Assembly: GCA_001970955.1 (NCBI GenBank)
Contig: MPUH01000803.1
Coordinates: 1 to 34,022 of the forward strand
Direction of reading: 5' to 3'
Length of the DNA: 34,022 nucleotides
Origin: Stentor coeruleus
Taxonomy: Eukaryota > Ciliophora > Heterotrichea > Heterotrichida > Stentoridae
Positions 18,811 to 27,562 of the stretch are shown piece after piece. The notes beneath the pieces are model-generated. The model made no database searches, had not been told where the DNA came from, and saw only the letters and a list, made by a program, of their open reading frames with translations. A program made the position numbers and the translations under genes. Within the stretch, counting starts at the first letter, position 1. Every line of letters begins with the position of its first letter.

Positions 18811-19380
18811 ATGGAAAAGAAAACTGGAAAATTTGTAAGAAGACGTAAAAGATTAACAATCACAGCATCTTTTTTAGACCCAACACTAAAATCTCAGCTT
18901 CGTCCAAGTGTAGAAAGGCAAATAAAATACAAGTAATTATAAAACAGGTTAAAAGATATATGTTATGGAAGAGGGAAAACTAGAGGTTGGCATCAATCTT
19001 GGCTTGATATAACAAATAGTTTTCTTCAAAATTCTGAAGATATCGAAAGGGCAGAAAGTTTAAACGCAACAATAACAACTTCGCATTTAAAATTGAGAAA
19101 AAAACCTCAAATTGCTGAATCTCAGAAACCGATGTTTATATTAATTAGTGAAAATGAGGTTCAAGGATCGTTTGAGCAGAAATATGTACCTTATTATAAA
19201 GCTGAAAGTAATTTGAAACAAGAACAAAAGATTAAAAAGCAAAGGGCTTCATCGCAAAAGGATTTGAAAAAGTATGCCCCAGTTCCGTTGAAGAAATTTA
19301 TACCTAATATTGACCCACTTCCAAATAATAAAGTTCAATTGTTAAGCCAGCATAAAAGCATGAGAAGATTTAAGTTTTGA
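18811..19380 (+). CDS. Basic hypothetical protein (184 aa), one 15-nt intron
   Basis: Exon 1 is 18811-18932 and exon 2 is 18948-19380. Splicing gives 184 residues. The N-terminus is strongly basic (KFVRRRKR at 7-14) and the rest is Lys/Gln/Ser-rich with a short aromatic block including GWHQSW. No domain is recognised. The basic N-terminus suggests nucleic-acid or cytoskeletal binding, but this is only inference. Without splicing, the first exon ends at an in-frame TAA inside the intron and the second lacks an ATG, so the two-exon model explains both halves. Stop TGA, which supports TGA being a stop codon in this organism. Flanks show the usual C-rich upstream and G-rich downstream pattern. 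Confidence 0.75.
18933..18947 (+). other. 15-nt spliceosomal intron
   Basis: GTAATTATAAAACAG begins GT, ends AG and has an A at position 10. It contains an in-frame TAA. Its removal joins AA|G and keeps the frame open from 18811 to 19380. Confidence 0.85.
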
Positions 19381-20277
19381 TATGTATTTTAATATAAAAA
19401 TGAATGATTTTAAAGGGATATTAAGTGCTTAGGGTTAAAAGGAGGTTAGTTACTTTAAAATGAAAAAAAAAATGATTTATAAAGATGATGATGAGATTAG
19501 AAGGAATTTATAGGTTTTTAATATAAGGATATATAAAGAATGAGATTTAGTTGGAAAATGTATTTAATAATGCTTTTAAGGATAGTGAGAAAGAAGCTTT
19601 TTTAGAGTAAAAAATTGATGATGGATTGTTAGAAATGTATAAAAAGGTAGAGTGCAATAGAGATTTCAAAGATATGCAATGCAGGTAATTTGTTATATGC
19701 TAAAAATGGAGAATATAATTACTTGATTTTATTACTAATCAAGTATAGACCAATTTGAGAAAATGTGGATTTGAGTTTTTATTAAATATAATTTTTTGCT
19801 TTTATCTTAGCATTTATCTATTCATCATAACTGCCCTTATTTTTATCTATCATTATTATACCCTCAACCATTAGGCATCCTATTATATATTTTAATAGCA
19901 CAGTTCTTATATCCAACAAAGCAATACAGTCCTAAAAAGCATTATCTCTAACCCATACCATATTTAAAAACCTATACACAAAACTATACCAACCTTTAAA
20001 ACACAGATCAAAAAAAATTACCCCATTTTTCACCTGATAATCTTACGCAAGTTATCTACAATCAAAAATGCATTTCCTTCTAAATAAATCTTAATATCCA
20101 ATAAAAAAACCATCCCTAAAAATCATCTTCCTAATTATTTCCACATCAAAAATTCTCACAAAATTTTCAATCCAATAAAAATCGGCAATTTCAGCAAACA
20201 ACATTTACCATAGCCAGCATCCAGCAAAACTAATAAAATAAATAATTTGAAGTAAATCCTAAATAATAATTGTAAAA
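19381..20277. other. Intergenic region with a possible decayed coding stretch
   Basis: G-rich up to about 19700, C-rich from about 19850 to 20270. Between 19530 and 19690 one frame is protein-like (for example KIDDGLLEMYKKVECNRDF), but it is broken by TAG and TAA and has no start. No RNA gene is recognised. Confidence 0.4.
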
Positions 20278-20757
20278 ATGCAAGTAAATAGCCCGAGACA
20301 TGGGAAAAGGTCAGAAACAAAATGCAATTTACCAAGAATAAAAAATATCAACTACTACAGTACAGCAACACCAAGTCCAACTAGTTCTGGCAACTCAAGT
20401 TTCGTTCATATTTCACATAAAAACTCAGTTCAAAACCGGCCTGTTAGGATTACCAGGCTAAATACCCGGCCTGGAAACAATTCTAGAAGTAGACTAATTG
20501 AAGATATAAGAGGTGGGGATATAGATTATTATGAAGACTATATGTATATTATATATAGGAAAAACGAACTAAAAAGGTGTAGAAGATTACCATGTGATAT
20601 TTTCCCTTATTGGTTTATGGACACTATGATGTTTGGTGAACTGAAAAATACTAAAGATGAAGCATTATCGATAGATCTATCAACCTCTCGGCGTAAGGGT
20701 TTTGAAAACTGGTCTGAAGAACTACTAGAAAAACTCGATTCAATTAAAATATTATAA
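20278..20757 (+). CDS. Hypothetical protein (159 aa)
   Basis: ATG at 20278 to TAA at 20755-20757. The N-terminal half is Ser/Asn/Arg-rich and probably disordered. The C-terminal half (about 80-159) is more ordered looking, with a Tyr-rich segment (DYYEDYMYIIYR) and a Cys-Arg-Arg-Leu-Pro motif followed by aromatic residues. I recognise no family. C-rich upstream flank, non-repetitive composition and length support a real gene. Confidence 0.65.
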   Translation: MQVNSPRHGKRSETKCNLPRIKNINYYSTATPSPTSSGNSSFVHISHKNSVQNRPVRITRLNTRPGNNSRSRLIEDIRGGDIDYYEDYMYIIYRKNELKRCRRLPCDIFPYWFMDTMMFGELKNTKDEALSIDLSTSRRKGFENWSEELLEKLDSIKIL

Positions 20758-21427
20758 CCTTTGTATAAATAAACTAGCCTTATAATTTTGCCTTTTATAA
20801 ACTTTATAATTCTTTTCTAAACTTATCATCATCGTCATTATAGTATATGATATCAAAATTATTTACCCTTATCTTTTAAATATCAACATATTTTGATTAT
20901 TTCATTAGTTTTTTATAAAATATTTTTTGCAGTTTTTAACAGTTGTTCAAGATTGGTTTCAATTCTCATTAATTTTTATAAGTTCTTTATAAACTTTATT
21001 TCTAGTATGATCGAAAGCATTGGTCAAAATTTCTGAGTTTCCTTCAACAGTTTTGAATGTATTTATTGGTTGTATGAGGTTAATAACTATTTTTTCCATT
21101 TTTCCTATAGGATTAGGTAGTTTTGTGAATAGGGGCTTGGAAAATTGTATTTCTCTTTGAGGATGTTAGGAAAATGAGTTAGTTTATTGATGATATATTG
21201 AAAGGAGTAGTTTAAAATATACATATTTATACTCAGCTTTTAATCTCACAACATTCAAAATATAAAATCTCATTAGCATTTCCCTCTAAAAAAACCCTTC
21301 CTAAAGCATATCTTTTAATACACCCAACAATAAACTCAATATTTTCTTTAAGTCTTCCCAAACTCATAAAAAACTAGAGAAGCATTTTAACCCCTTCTAC
21401 TTTCATCATGAAAAAAGAAAATATTAA
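20758..21427. other. Intergenic spacer
   Basis: 670 bp between two plus-strand genes. It is G-richer at about 20960-21220 and C-richer at 21230-21420, as at other plus-to-plus junctions here. No RNA gene, repeat or ORF stands out. Confidence 0.6.
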
Positions 21428-23554
21428 ATGGAACCAGGAAAAGACGAAGATTTTCTAGGAAAGCTCTACGATAACATCCAAGTCTCAAAGAAAAACACTT
21501 GTTTATACTCAAAATACAAAGCTTCTGAAACTGAGAAAACCGAAGTATGTAGTTTTGAAGAAGCCATGCATGAACAATTTATAAGTAATCCCAACCATTT
21601 TACTAGTTCTTTTTCAATATCAGACAACCCAAAGGATTGCTTAAATGTTTTAGACCCTTTATTTTTATACAGACCCTCTATCCTCAAAAAGCTCATAAAA
21701 TTTCCCCCAAAAGTGGCCTTAGAACTCAAAAGCTCAGAATCCTGCTCAAGTCTTTTTGAACTTGCCAGGCAACAAGCATATTTAGGTTTAATTCCAGAGG
21801 CACTTAGAAGTTTGACTCAAGCAAGCAACTTAGAAATCTCAAACAAATACGAAATCTGGAAAATTTTACTATACACAAGAAACCCGAAATATATACAACT
21901 ATCTTTGCGCTCTTGTTGTGGAAGTAGAAAATTAGTCAGAAACAAAGACCGATTTTTTCCTCTTTTTACATCTTTGATTAAACTCCCAAGTTCTTTAGAG
22001 ACTTTATGGATTCTTATGGAAATGTCTTTTACTAATATGTTAACTGTAGGGAAATATCTTGAACCATGGCAATATTATGCATCTAAAATCATGGAAATAG
22101 AAAAATATTATGGGTACTTGTCATGGGGTATTTATAATACTCGTTGTGGGAAAGCACTTGGTAGAGATATATTACATGAACTTATTGAAAAATACCCAAG
22201 ACAACCTGAAGCTTATATTGTATTATGGGATCATTATTATTGTCATAAGGATTATTTGAAATCTTATGACACTGTTGCTGAAGCATTTCTTAGAATCACT
22301 GATGAAAAATACTCGAATTTCTCAGTTTTGATACTTATTTTGTATTCGAAATCCTTGTTTAAGCTTAATAGGTTTTTCAATGCGCTTGAAGTATTACAGG
22401 AGAAGTATTTGGATAATTGCAAAAATATCAGGTTTCTTTATCAGTTCGGGAAACTTTGTGTGAAATCTGATGTTAAGAAGTTTCTTGGTACTGGACTTGG
22501 AGCTTTAAAAGAAGTTTCAAGATTAGTAAAGGACTATCCAAAACTGTATTTTTGGCTAGGCAAAGCATGTTACCTAACAGGCCGTATCCTAAAAGCAAAA
22601 AAGTATTTCGAAAAACTTGCAAGCATGTTGCCAATAAAAGAACTAAAACTCCATCTGAAAATCCGTGAGAAGCTTGAGAAAATCAACAAAACACTCAAAG
22701 AAATCGAAAACATCAAAGAAAACCTCGACTGCGAAGTCCTTTATGAAGTCTACCAAAAAGAATCATCCCTTATGGTTAACGCATTAAAACTCACACAAAT
22801 TTCTATCCTAATAAAATCAGGTAACAAGCCATCAGCTCTTGAAATGCTTAAAAAACTCCAAAACTATGACTCTTTCCTATGCATTCTAGACCTAATCTCC
22901 ACTTATCCTTTTGAAGAAGCAAATGACCTTCTTATTGAATCATTAGAAGGTTTAAGTATTCCTCAAATCCCAACCCATGAATTCGTTAGAGCCTGTATAA
23001 AATATGCGAATTTCCTTGGCACACATAAACTTTATGATAAATCTATGGGGATTTTAAGGTCGCTTATCAAATTCTACCCTCATTACGATACTGAAATGAA
23101 TTATTGTCGGAATATTTTGAATTCAGAAAACCTAAAATCCTTACCTGTAATAGGAAAAAATACTGAAAATACGTTTAATAATTACTATAAAAACAGGGCT
23201 TATGTTTTGGATTGTATTAGAGAGAAAAAATATGATAGTAAGAATTTTATTATTATAGAAACTTTGGATAATAGTGGATGCGAGGTTAAAGAAAACTTTG
23301 TTTATGATAAAAATTGTTTAAGTCCTAGGAGGAATTATAGTGAAACTGAGTTTTTGAAGACTTTGAAAAATAAGATCGCTAGTTTTAGTGTTTATACTGG
23401 GCCTGATATTTTGATGGCTATTGCTGAAATTGCTGTTAAAGCTAATGGGTGTAAGGCTGAAGCTTTGATGGCTTTAGAGGATTATTTGGTTTTGGCTAAA
23501 AAACCCCATCAGAGGCATAAGGCTGAGAAGTTTATTGAGTCGTTATTTAATTAG
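21428..23554 (+). CDS. Tetratricopeptide (TPR)-type helical-repeat protein
   Basis: A 708-residue, mostly helical protein. Repeated TPR-like helix pairs are visible at about 106-135 (ARQQAYLGLIPEALRSLTQA), about 267-340, about 369-400 (PKLYFWLGKACYLTGRILKA, then KKYFEKLA) and about 535-560. The first about 100 residues and the segment around 580-640 look non-repetitive. TPR solenoids are protein-docking scaffolds; in ciliates candidates include transport-coat and intraflagellar/BBS components. I cannot choose among them from sequence. ATG at 21428 follows an A-rich leader; stop TAG. The gene shows two C-rich to G-rich composition cycles along its length. Confidence 0.75.
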   Translation: MEPGKDEDFLGKLYDNIQVSKKNTCLYSKYKASETEKTEVCSFEEAMHEQFISNPNHFTSSFSISDNPKDCLNVLDPLFLYRPSILKKLIKFPPKVALELKSSESCSSLFELARQQAYLGLIPEALRSLTQASNLEISNKYEIWKILLYTRNPKYIQLSLRSCCGSRKLVRNKDRFFPLFTSLIKLPSSLETLWILMEMSFTNMLTVGKYLEPWQYYASKIMEIEKYYGYLSWGIYNTRCGKALGRDILHELIEKYPRQPEAYIVLWDHYYCHKDYLKSYDTVAEAFLRITDEKYSNFSVLILILYSKSLFKLNRFFNALEVLQEKYLDNCKNIRFLYQFGKLCVKSDVKKFLGTGLGALKEVSRLVKDYPKLYFWLGKACYLTGRILKAKKYFEKLASMLPIKELKLHLKIREKLEKINKTLKEIENIKENLDCEVLYEVYQKESSLMVNALKLTQISILIKSGNKPSALEMLKKLQNYDSFLCILDLISTYPFEEANDLLIESLEGLSIPQIPTHEFVRACIKYANFLGTHKLYDKSMGILRSLIKFYPHYDTEMNYCRNILNSENLKSLPVIGKNTENTFNNYYKNRAYVLDCIREKKYDSKNFIIIETLDNSGCEVKENFVYDKNCLSPRRNYSETEFLKTLKNKIASFSVYTGPDILMAIAEIAVKANGCKAEALMALEDYLVLAKKPHQRHKAEKFIESLFN

Positions 23555-24174
23555 AAAGTGAGTTATATAATAAAATACTTTTAAATGTTGAGGAGAAGAA
23601 GGGTTGTGATAGGGTAAAAAGTTTTTTTGGGTAGGATTAAAATATTTATTAGGGAAAATGAAGAAAATTATTTTTTATATGGAATTATTGGATTTTTTCA
23701 TGTGTTATTTGCTTTAGGATTGCTTTTTTTTGTTTAATCATAAGTAATTGTATAAAGATAGNAATATTTATTAGGGAAAATGAAGAAAATTATTTTTTAT
23801 ATGGAATTATTGGATTTTTTCATGTGCTATTTGCTTTAGGATTGCTTTTTTTTGTTTAATCATAAGTAATTGTATAAAGATAATGTTACTATAATCAGTT
23901 TAAATATATATAATAAAATTTATAAGAGATTTTCTTATATATAACTTCATATAGAATGATATAAAATTCTAACAACCGAACTCAAATTTCAACAGCCAAT
24001 CAAAAGCCTAAAGCCAAAAAATATAAATATCTTAATATAATTTTATATTAAAAACAGAAAAAATCGCTAATAAGAGTAGCATATAACCTTATAATTCTGA
24101 TTAAAAACAACAAGGCAATAACAGAAAAACTCAAAAACTAAATACCAAAATGTAGTATAATCTAACAATATTAT
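23555..24174. other. Convergent intergenic region containing an assembly duplication
   Basis: Spacer between a plus-strand and a minus-strand gene. The left half is G-rich and holds the duplicated flanks of an N (23641-23883). The right half is C-leaning. No gene is seen. Its true length is about 122 bases less if one copy is artefactual. Confidence 0.6.
23641..23883. repeat. 121-bp duplication around an N (probable assembly artefact, one SNP)
   Basis: Bases 23641-23761 recur at 23763-23883 with the N at 23762 between them. They differ by T/C at 23705/23827 and at the last base. The SNP suggests the two contig ends came from different alleles or carry an error. Confidence 0.92.
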
Positions 24175-25602
24175 TTACAAATGCTTTTTAAGAGGTTTAG
24201 CTTGTCTTTTCAAGCTTTGAGATGGCCTTTTAATTTGTCTTGGCTTAGCTGTCAATATATTTTCTCCTAGTTTCGATATAATCCTCGGTGCTTCTATTGA
24301 CGAGTTTAATTCAGCAAGATTTTNCGATGGCCTTTTAATTTGTCTTGGCTTAGCTGTCAATATGTTTTCTCCTAGTTTCGATATAATCCTCGGTGCTTCT
24401 ATTGACGAGTTTAATTCAGCAAGATTTTTCCTTAATGGCGATTTGGAATAGTTGCTATTAACTATATGTTTATTTTCTGAGTTTGTATCTTCTATACAAG
24501 TTTTAAAATCTTTATATACATTCCCAACTCTACATTGTATTTTCCCATTACGTAAAAGAATATTAAACTTTTTTCCATTGATTGTATAAACTTCTTCAGG
24601 CTCTTTGTTTAATATTGGTATATTCATTTTCTCGCATTCTGCTCGTAAAACTCTATCAATTTCTTCTTCAGGGTTTTCTTTTATTACTGAAATACAACTT
24701 TCTGACCTTTTCTCTTCTAAAATTTCAAGCTTTTTCTTGTATGTTTCAAGTTCTTCTAAGATCTCTGAAATTTGTCTACCGATAAGCCCGTTGTTTAAAC
24801 TTTTTAAATATGAGTTTTCGATCTCAAATTTTGTCAATTGGGTTTTTAGGCTTAGTATTTGTGATAAAGCAATACTAAGTTCTTTGTTTTTTTCTTCAAC
24901 TTCTTCAAGAATCTTGTCTGTATAGTGTTTTTGCTTAGATAAACTTTCTTGGAATGATATCGAGAATTCTAATAGCTGATATGAATCCATATTTCTATAT
25001 TGATTTGTATAATCTTGAGACACACTCCCAACATCCTTGTCCTGAGTTGTATCATTAATCTCTGTATAAAATTCAGTTTCAATTGGTCCTTTTGTAGTCT
25101 CTACATTTTCATCAATATCACTACAGTCAAATTTACAAGATTCATTAAAACTTGGTTCATCCTTATCTTCATAAATAATCATAGTATTTTCCTCATAGTT
25201 CAGTTTAATCTCAGGCATTAAATCTTGATCCATTCCACTTTCTTCAGTAACAATCGTGCTATAAATCTCTTCTATTTGTCGTTTATATACTAAAAGTAAC
25301 ACCCTTGGCTCATAAACTTCTTCAGGTTGTTCTAAAAGATAATCATAAGATTTGTAAAACATTGGAAGCCAGACCATCCCATCATCATCAAATAAATTAA
25401 TTGAAAAACTTACAGAATATTTTTCTTTGCCTTGAGATAATAGGATTTGATACTTACCATTTGAGTTTATTATAAAGCTTTTATCAGATAAGATTGGAAA
25501 AAGTGTATCTATTTTGTTGTCGTTAAGTAAAATCTCGCAGTTACTGAATGTTTCGATACCTTCAAATCGGATTACTCGAACTTCATATGCGCATTTCCAC
25601 AT
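24175..25602 (-). CDS. Coiled-coil protein with beta-rich (possibly C2-like) N-terminus; length inflated by assembly
   Basis: As given, the frame encodes 475 residues, but a 34-residue C-terminal block occurs twice around an X caused by the N at 24324. The real protein is probably about 440 residues. Residues 1-110 alternate hydrophobic and polar in a beta-strand pattern with an acidic loop (FDDDG) and could be a C2-like domain; this is tentative. An acidic linker follows, then a clear coiled coil at about 205-300. The C-terminus is basic and Ser/Pro/Lys-rich. Such architecture is typical of basal-body, cortical or membrane-tether proteins, but no specific family is recognised. ATG at 25602, stop TAA. 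Confidence 0.75.
   Translation of the reverse strand: MWKCAYEVRVIRFEGIETFSNCEILLNDNKIDTLFPILSDKSFIINSNGKYQILLSQGKEKYSVSFSINLFDDDGMVWLPMFYKSYDYLLEQPEEVYEPRVLLLVYKRQIEEIYSTIVTEESGMDQDLMPEIKLNYEENTMIIYEDKDEPSFNESCKFDCSDIDENVETTKGPIETEFYTEINDTTQDKDVGSVSQDYTNQYRNMDSYQLLEFSISFQESLSKQKHYTDKILEEVEEKNKELSIALSQILSLKTQLTKFEIENSYLKSLNNGLIGRQISEILEELETYKKKLEILEEKRSESCISVIKENPEEEIDRVLRAECEKMNIPILNKEPEEVYTINGKKFNILLRNGKIQCRVGNVYKDFKTCIEDTNSENKHIVNSNYSKSPLRKNLAELNSSIEAPRIISKLGENILTAKPRQIKRPSXNLAELNSSIEAPRIISKLGENILTAKPRQIKRPSQSLKRQAKPLKKHL
24221..24428. repeat. 103-bp duplication around an N inside a coding region (probable assembly artefact)
   Basis: Bases 24221-24323 recur at 24326-24428, offset 105 bp, with the N at 24324. 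One difference (A at 24259, G at 24364) is synonymous in the gene's frame (AAT/AAC, Asn). The offset is a multiple of 3, so the artefact does not break the frame and would pass unnoticed. Confidence 0.93.
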
Positions 25603-26484
25603 TTTTAAATATTAACGATAAAGTGATGAGAAATAAAGTCGGTTTATTTGCTTTGATAAGAGGGTTTTTAGGTTAATGGAAGTTTTGGGTTAAGATTTGG
25701 TTAGATTATTAAGAGGAATTTATAGAAATTGTGTGATGATTGTGGGAATTTTATTAGGATTTTTATTAAGGGATATTATGTATATTTTTTAATGCTTAAA
25801 GTATTAAATGCGAAGTATCATAAATGTTTTTATAAGCATATTTGAAAATAACTATAGGCAAAATGTTCCATTATAATAACTAATTTATCATGAACGATAA
25901 TCTTTAAAAAAAATTTAGATAAACAACTAAGCTTTTATATCAAATCATATAAAACATAAAAACTTTAACCCAACTTACTCATAAAAATCATAATAAATGT
26001 GTTAATATTTCATAAAAAATCGCCGCCTAAACCAAATTTTGTTTTTTTCCCCAGCATCGCTTTCCTTACACAAAAACCCTCCAAAAAATCTTCCCCAACA
26101 GCAAGCCAAAATCCACTTCAAAACCTAATCCTCAAAAAAAACATATCAAAAAATCCAAACCAAGTTACAAACTCACCCAAAACCTTTCCACAGTGAGTTT
26201 TTTTCAACTGAATTCCCATTTTTCATGCCCTTTTTCTCATGCCTTCATAACCTTCAAGTCCAAGCCAGTCATATACCATAATTTCCTTCAAATCATACAC
26301 TTTCACTTTAATTTTCCCTCAAACTCATCATCATCTTTCCATCATCCTGCTTCCTTTTAAAAAATTTCCTAACCAAAAAAAATAATTTCCTAACAAAACC
26401 CTAGGACAAAATCTACATCAAAGAGCTTGATTCTTTATGATAATCATATAAACATAAAGTTTTTTTAGATAAAAACTAAATTAT
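25603..26484. other. Intergenic region between two minus-strand genes
   Basis: G-rich on the plus strand at 25603-25760 (5' flank of the coiled-coil gene), then strongly C-rich at about 25960-26400 (3' flank of the next minus-strand gene). A plus-strand frame at 25999-26196 is Pro/Ser/Lys-rich purely because of this C-rich composition. No RNA gene is recognised. Confidence 0.55.
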
Positions 26485-26841
26485 TTAAGGCCATGCTTCA
26501 GGAGAATGATAAGGTATACATCTAGTTGATTGCTTGTCGTAGATAAGGTTATCAAAGTTGTAGCTGTGATGCTCTTGATACTCAGTCCAACCAAAGGTTA
26601 TGATCCTCCACTGTTGATAAAGGCAGCATGTAACAAAAACAAAGAAAGAAGTTCTAATCATCCAGAGATTGCCACATACGCTAGTCTCACCATTTCTTTC
26701 ATAGGTAGTACCTCTTCTTATCCATTTCGCATTGGATGCAATCGCTCTGGGGATAAGGCCTGGAACATTTTCTGGCACTCTTGACTTAAGTGCTGCTAAT
26801 TCAAAGTTCTTCAACTGGGTCCACGTGAATCTAGAGACCAT
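26485..26841 (-). CDS. Small single-pass membrane protein, tandem paralogue A
   Basis: 118 residues, gaplessly alignable with the 118-residue neighbour at 27206-27562 (78 of 118 identical by my count). One hydrophobic segment at about 58-77 is flanked by the conserved CGNLWMIR and LYQQWR. Conserved C-terminal blocks are FGW-EYQEHH and IPYHSP--WP. The size, single membrane span and aromatic/charged tail resemble supernumerary subunits of mitochondrial respiratory complexes, but I do not recognise a specific subunit. ATG at 26841, stop TAA, no intron. Confidence 0.85.
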   Translation of the reverse strand: MVSRFTWTQLKNFELAALKSRVPENVPGLIPRAIASNAKWIRRGTTYERNGETSVCGNLWMIRTSFFVFVTCCLYQQWRIITFGWTEYQEHHSYNFDNLIYDKQSTRCIPYHSPEAWP

Positions 26842-27205
26842 ATTTATTACTTAAAGCCATTTATTTTTATCTGACTTACAATAGCCTTTGAATTTTATGG
26901 AGATTATTAATATGTCTGATATATTGAGCTCCTCATTAATCATTAACAACTTCTTATTTATATCTTTTATCATAATTTACCCTTTACTATATAAAAACAT
27001 TATTAGCTAGAAATGATATTTTTTATGTTAAGATTATAATACTTATAAGTTTTAAATATATGATAAAAGGTTATCAAATAAGTAGTCGGGCTTGAAGATT
27101 GTTGGATTTTATATGAAAAGGCGTGGAAAGAAAAATTTAACATGTACCCTTTATGTATAAGAAAATATTTGGATAGGAAATTTTAGCTTAACTATTAAAA
27201 GAAGC
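26842..27205. other. Spacer between the two paralogues
   Basis: 364 bp of AT-rich sequence with no gene. This is one place where the C-to-G skew rule is not obeyed, as the sequence next to the 3' end of the upstream paralogue is G-rich on the plus strand. No similarity between this spacer and the other paralogue's flank was noticed. Confidence 0.5.
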
Positions 27206-27562
27206 TTAAGGCCAGTTGGCTGGTGAGTGGTATGGAATAGTTCTTGCTGAGAGCTTGTCGTATACGATATTGTCAAAGTGATAACAGTGATGCTCCTGGT
27301 ATTCGGACCATCCGAAAGTTACGACACGCCACTGTTGGTATAGGATGCAAGTCACGTAAACGAGGAAACCTACACGTATCATCCACAAGTTCCCACATAA
27401 AGTCTTTTCTCCATTTCTCTCACTTTCTGAAGCTCTGCGATACCAGGTGTAATTAGAAATTTGACTTCTTGGAATGAGCCCAGCCACATCTTGTGGCACT
27501 CTAGCTCTTAAGGCAGCTTGTTCCCACTGCTTAAGTTGTGTCCAATTGAATCTAGACGCCAT
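27206..27562 (-). CDS. Small single-pass membrane protein, tandem paralogue B
   Basis: 118 residues, same strand and length as the copy at 26485-26841. Differences are scattered and mostly conservative (Ile/Val, Ser/Thr, Lys/Arg), with the 40-55 region and the membrane segment most variable. That pattern suggests both copies are under protein-level selection. ATG at 27562, stop TAA. It uses more G and C at synonymous sites than copy A, so the duplication is not very recent or the copies differ in expression. Confidence 0.85.
   Translation of the reverse strand: MASRFNWTQLKQWEQAALRARVPQDVAGLIPRSQISNYTWYRRASESERNGEKTLCGNLWMIRVGFLVYVTCILYQQWRVVTFGWSEYQEHHCYHFDNIVYDKLSARTIPYHSPANWP

Noticed and set aside
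25999-26196. 65-codon Pro/Ser/Lys-rich frame
   Set aside because: Its composition follows directly from a C-rich, G-poor intergenic stretch, and there is no motif or homology.
26223-26318. Protein-like minus-strand frame of about 30 codons in the spacer
   Set aside because: Looks coding by eye (LKEIMVYDWLGLEGYEGM), but it is short, closed upstream by TGA, and has no splice signal linking it to another exon.
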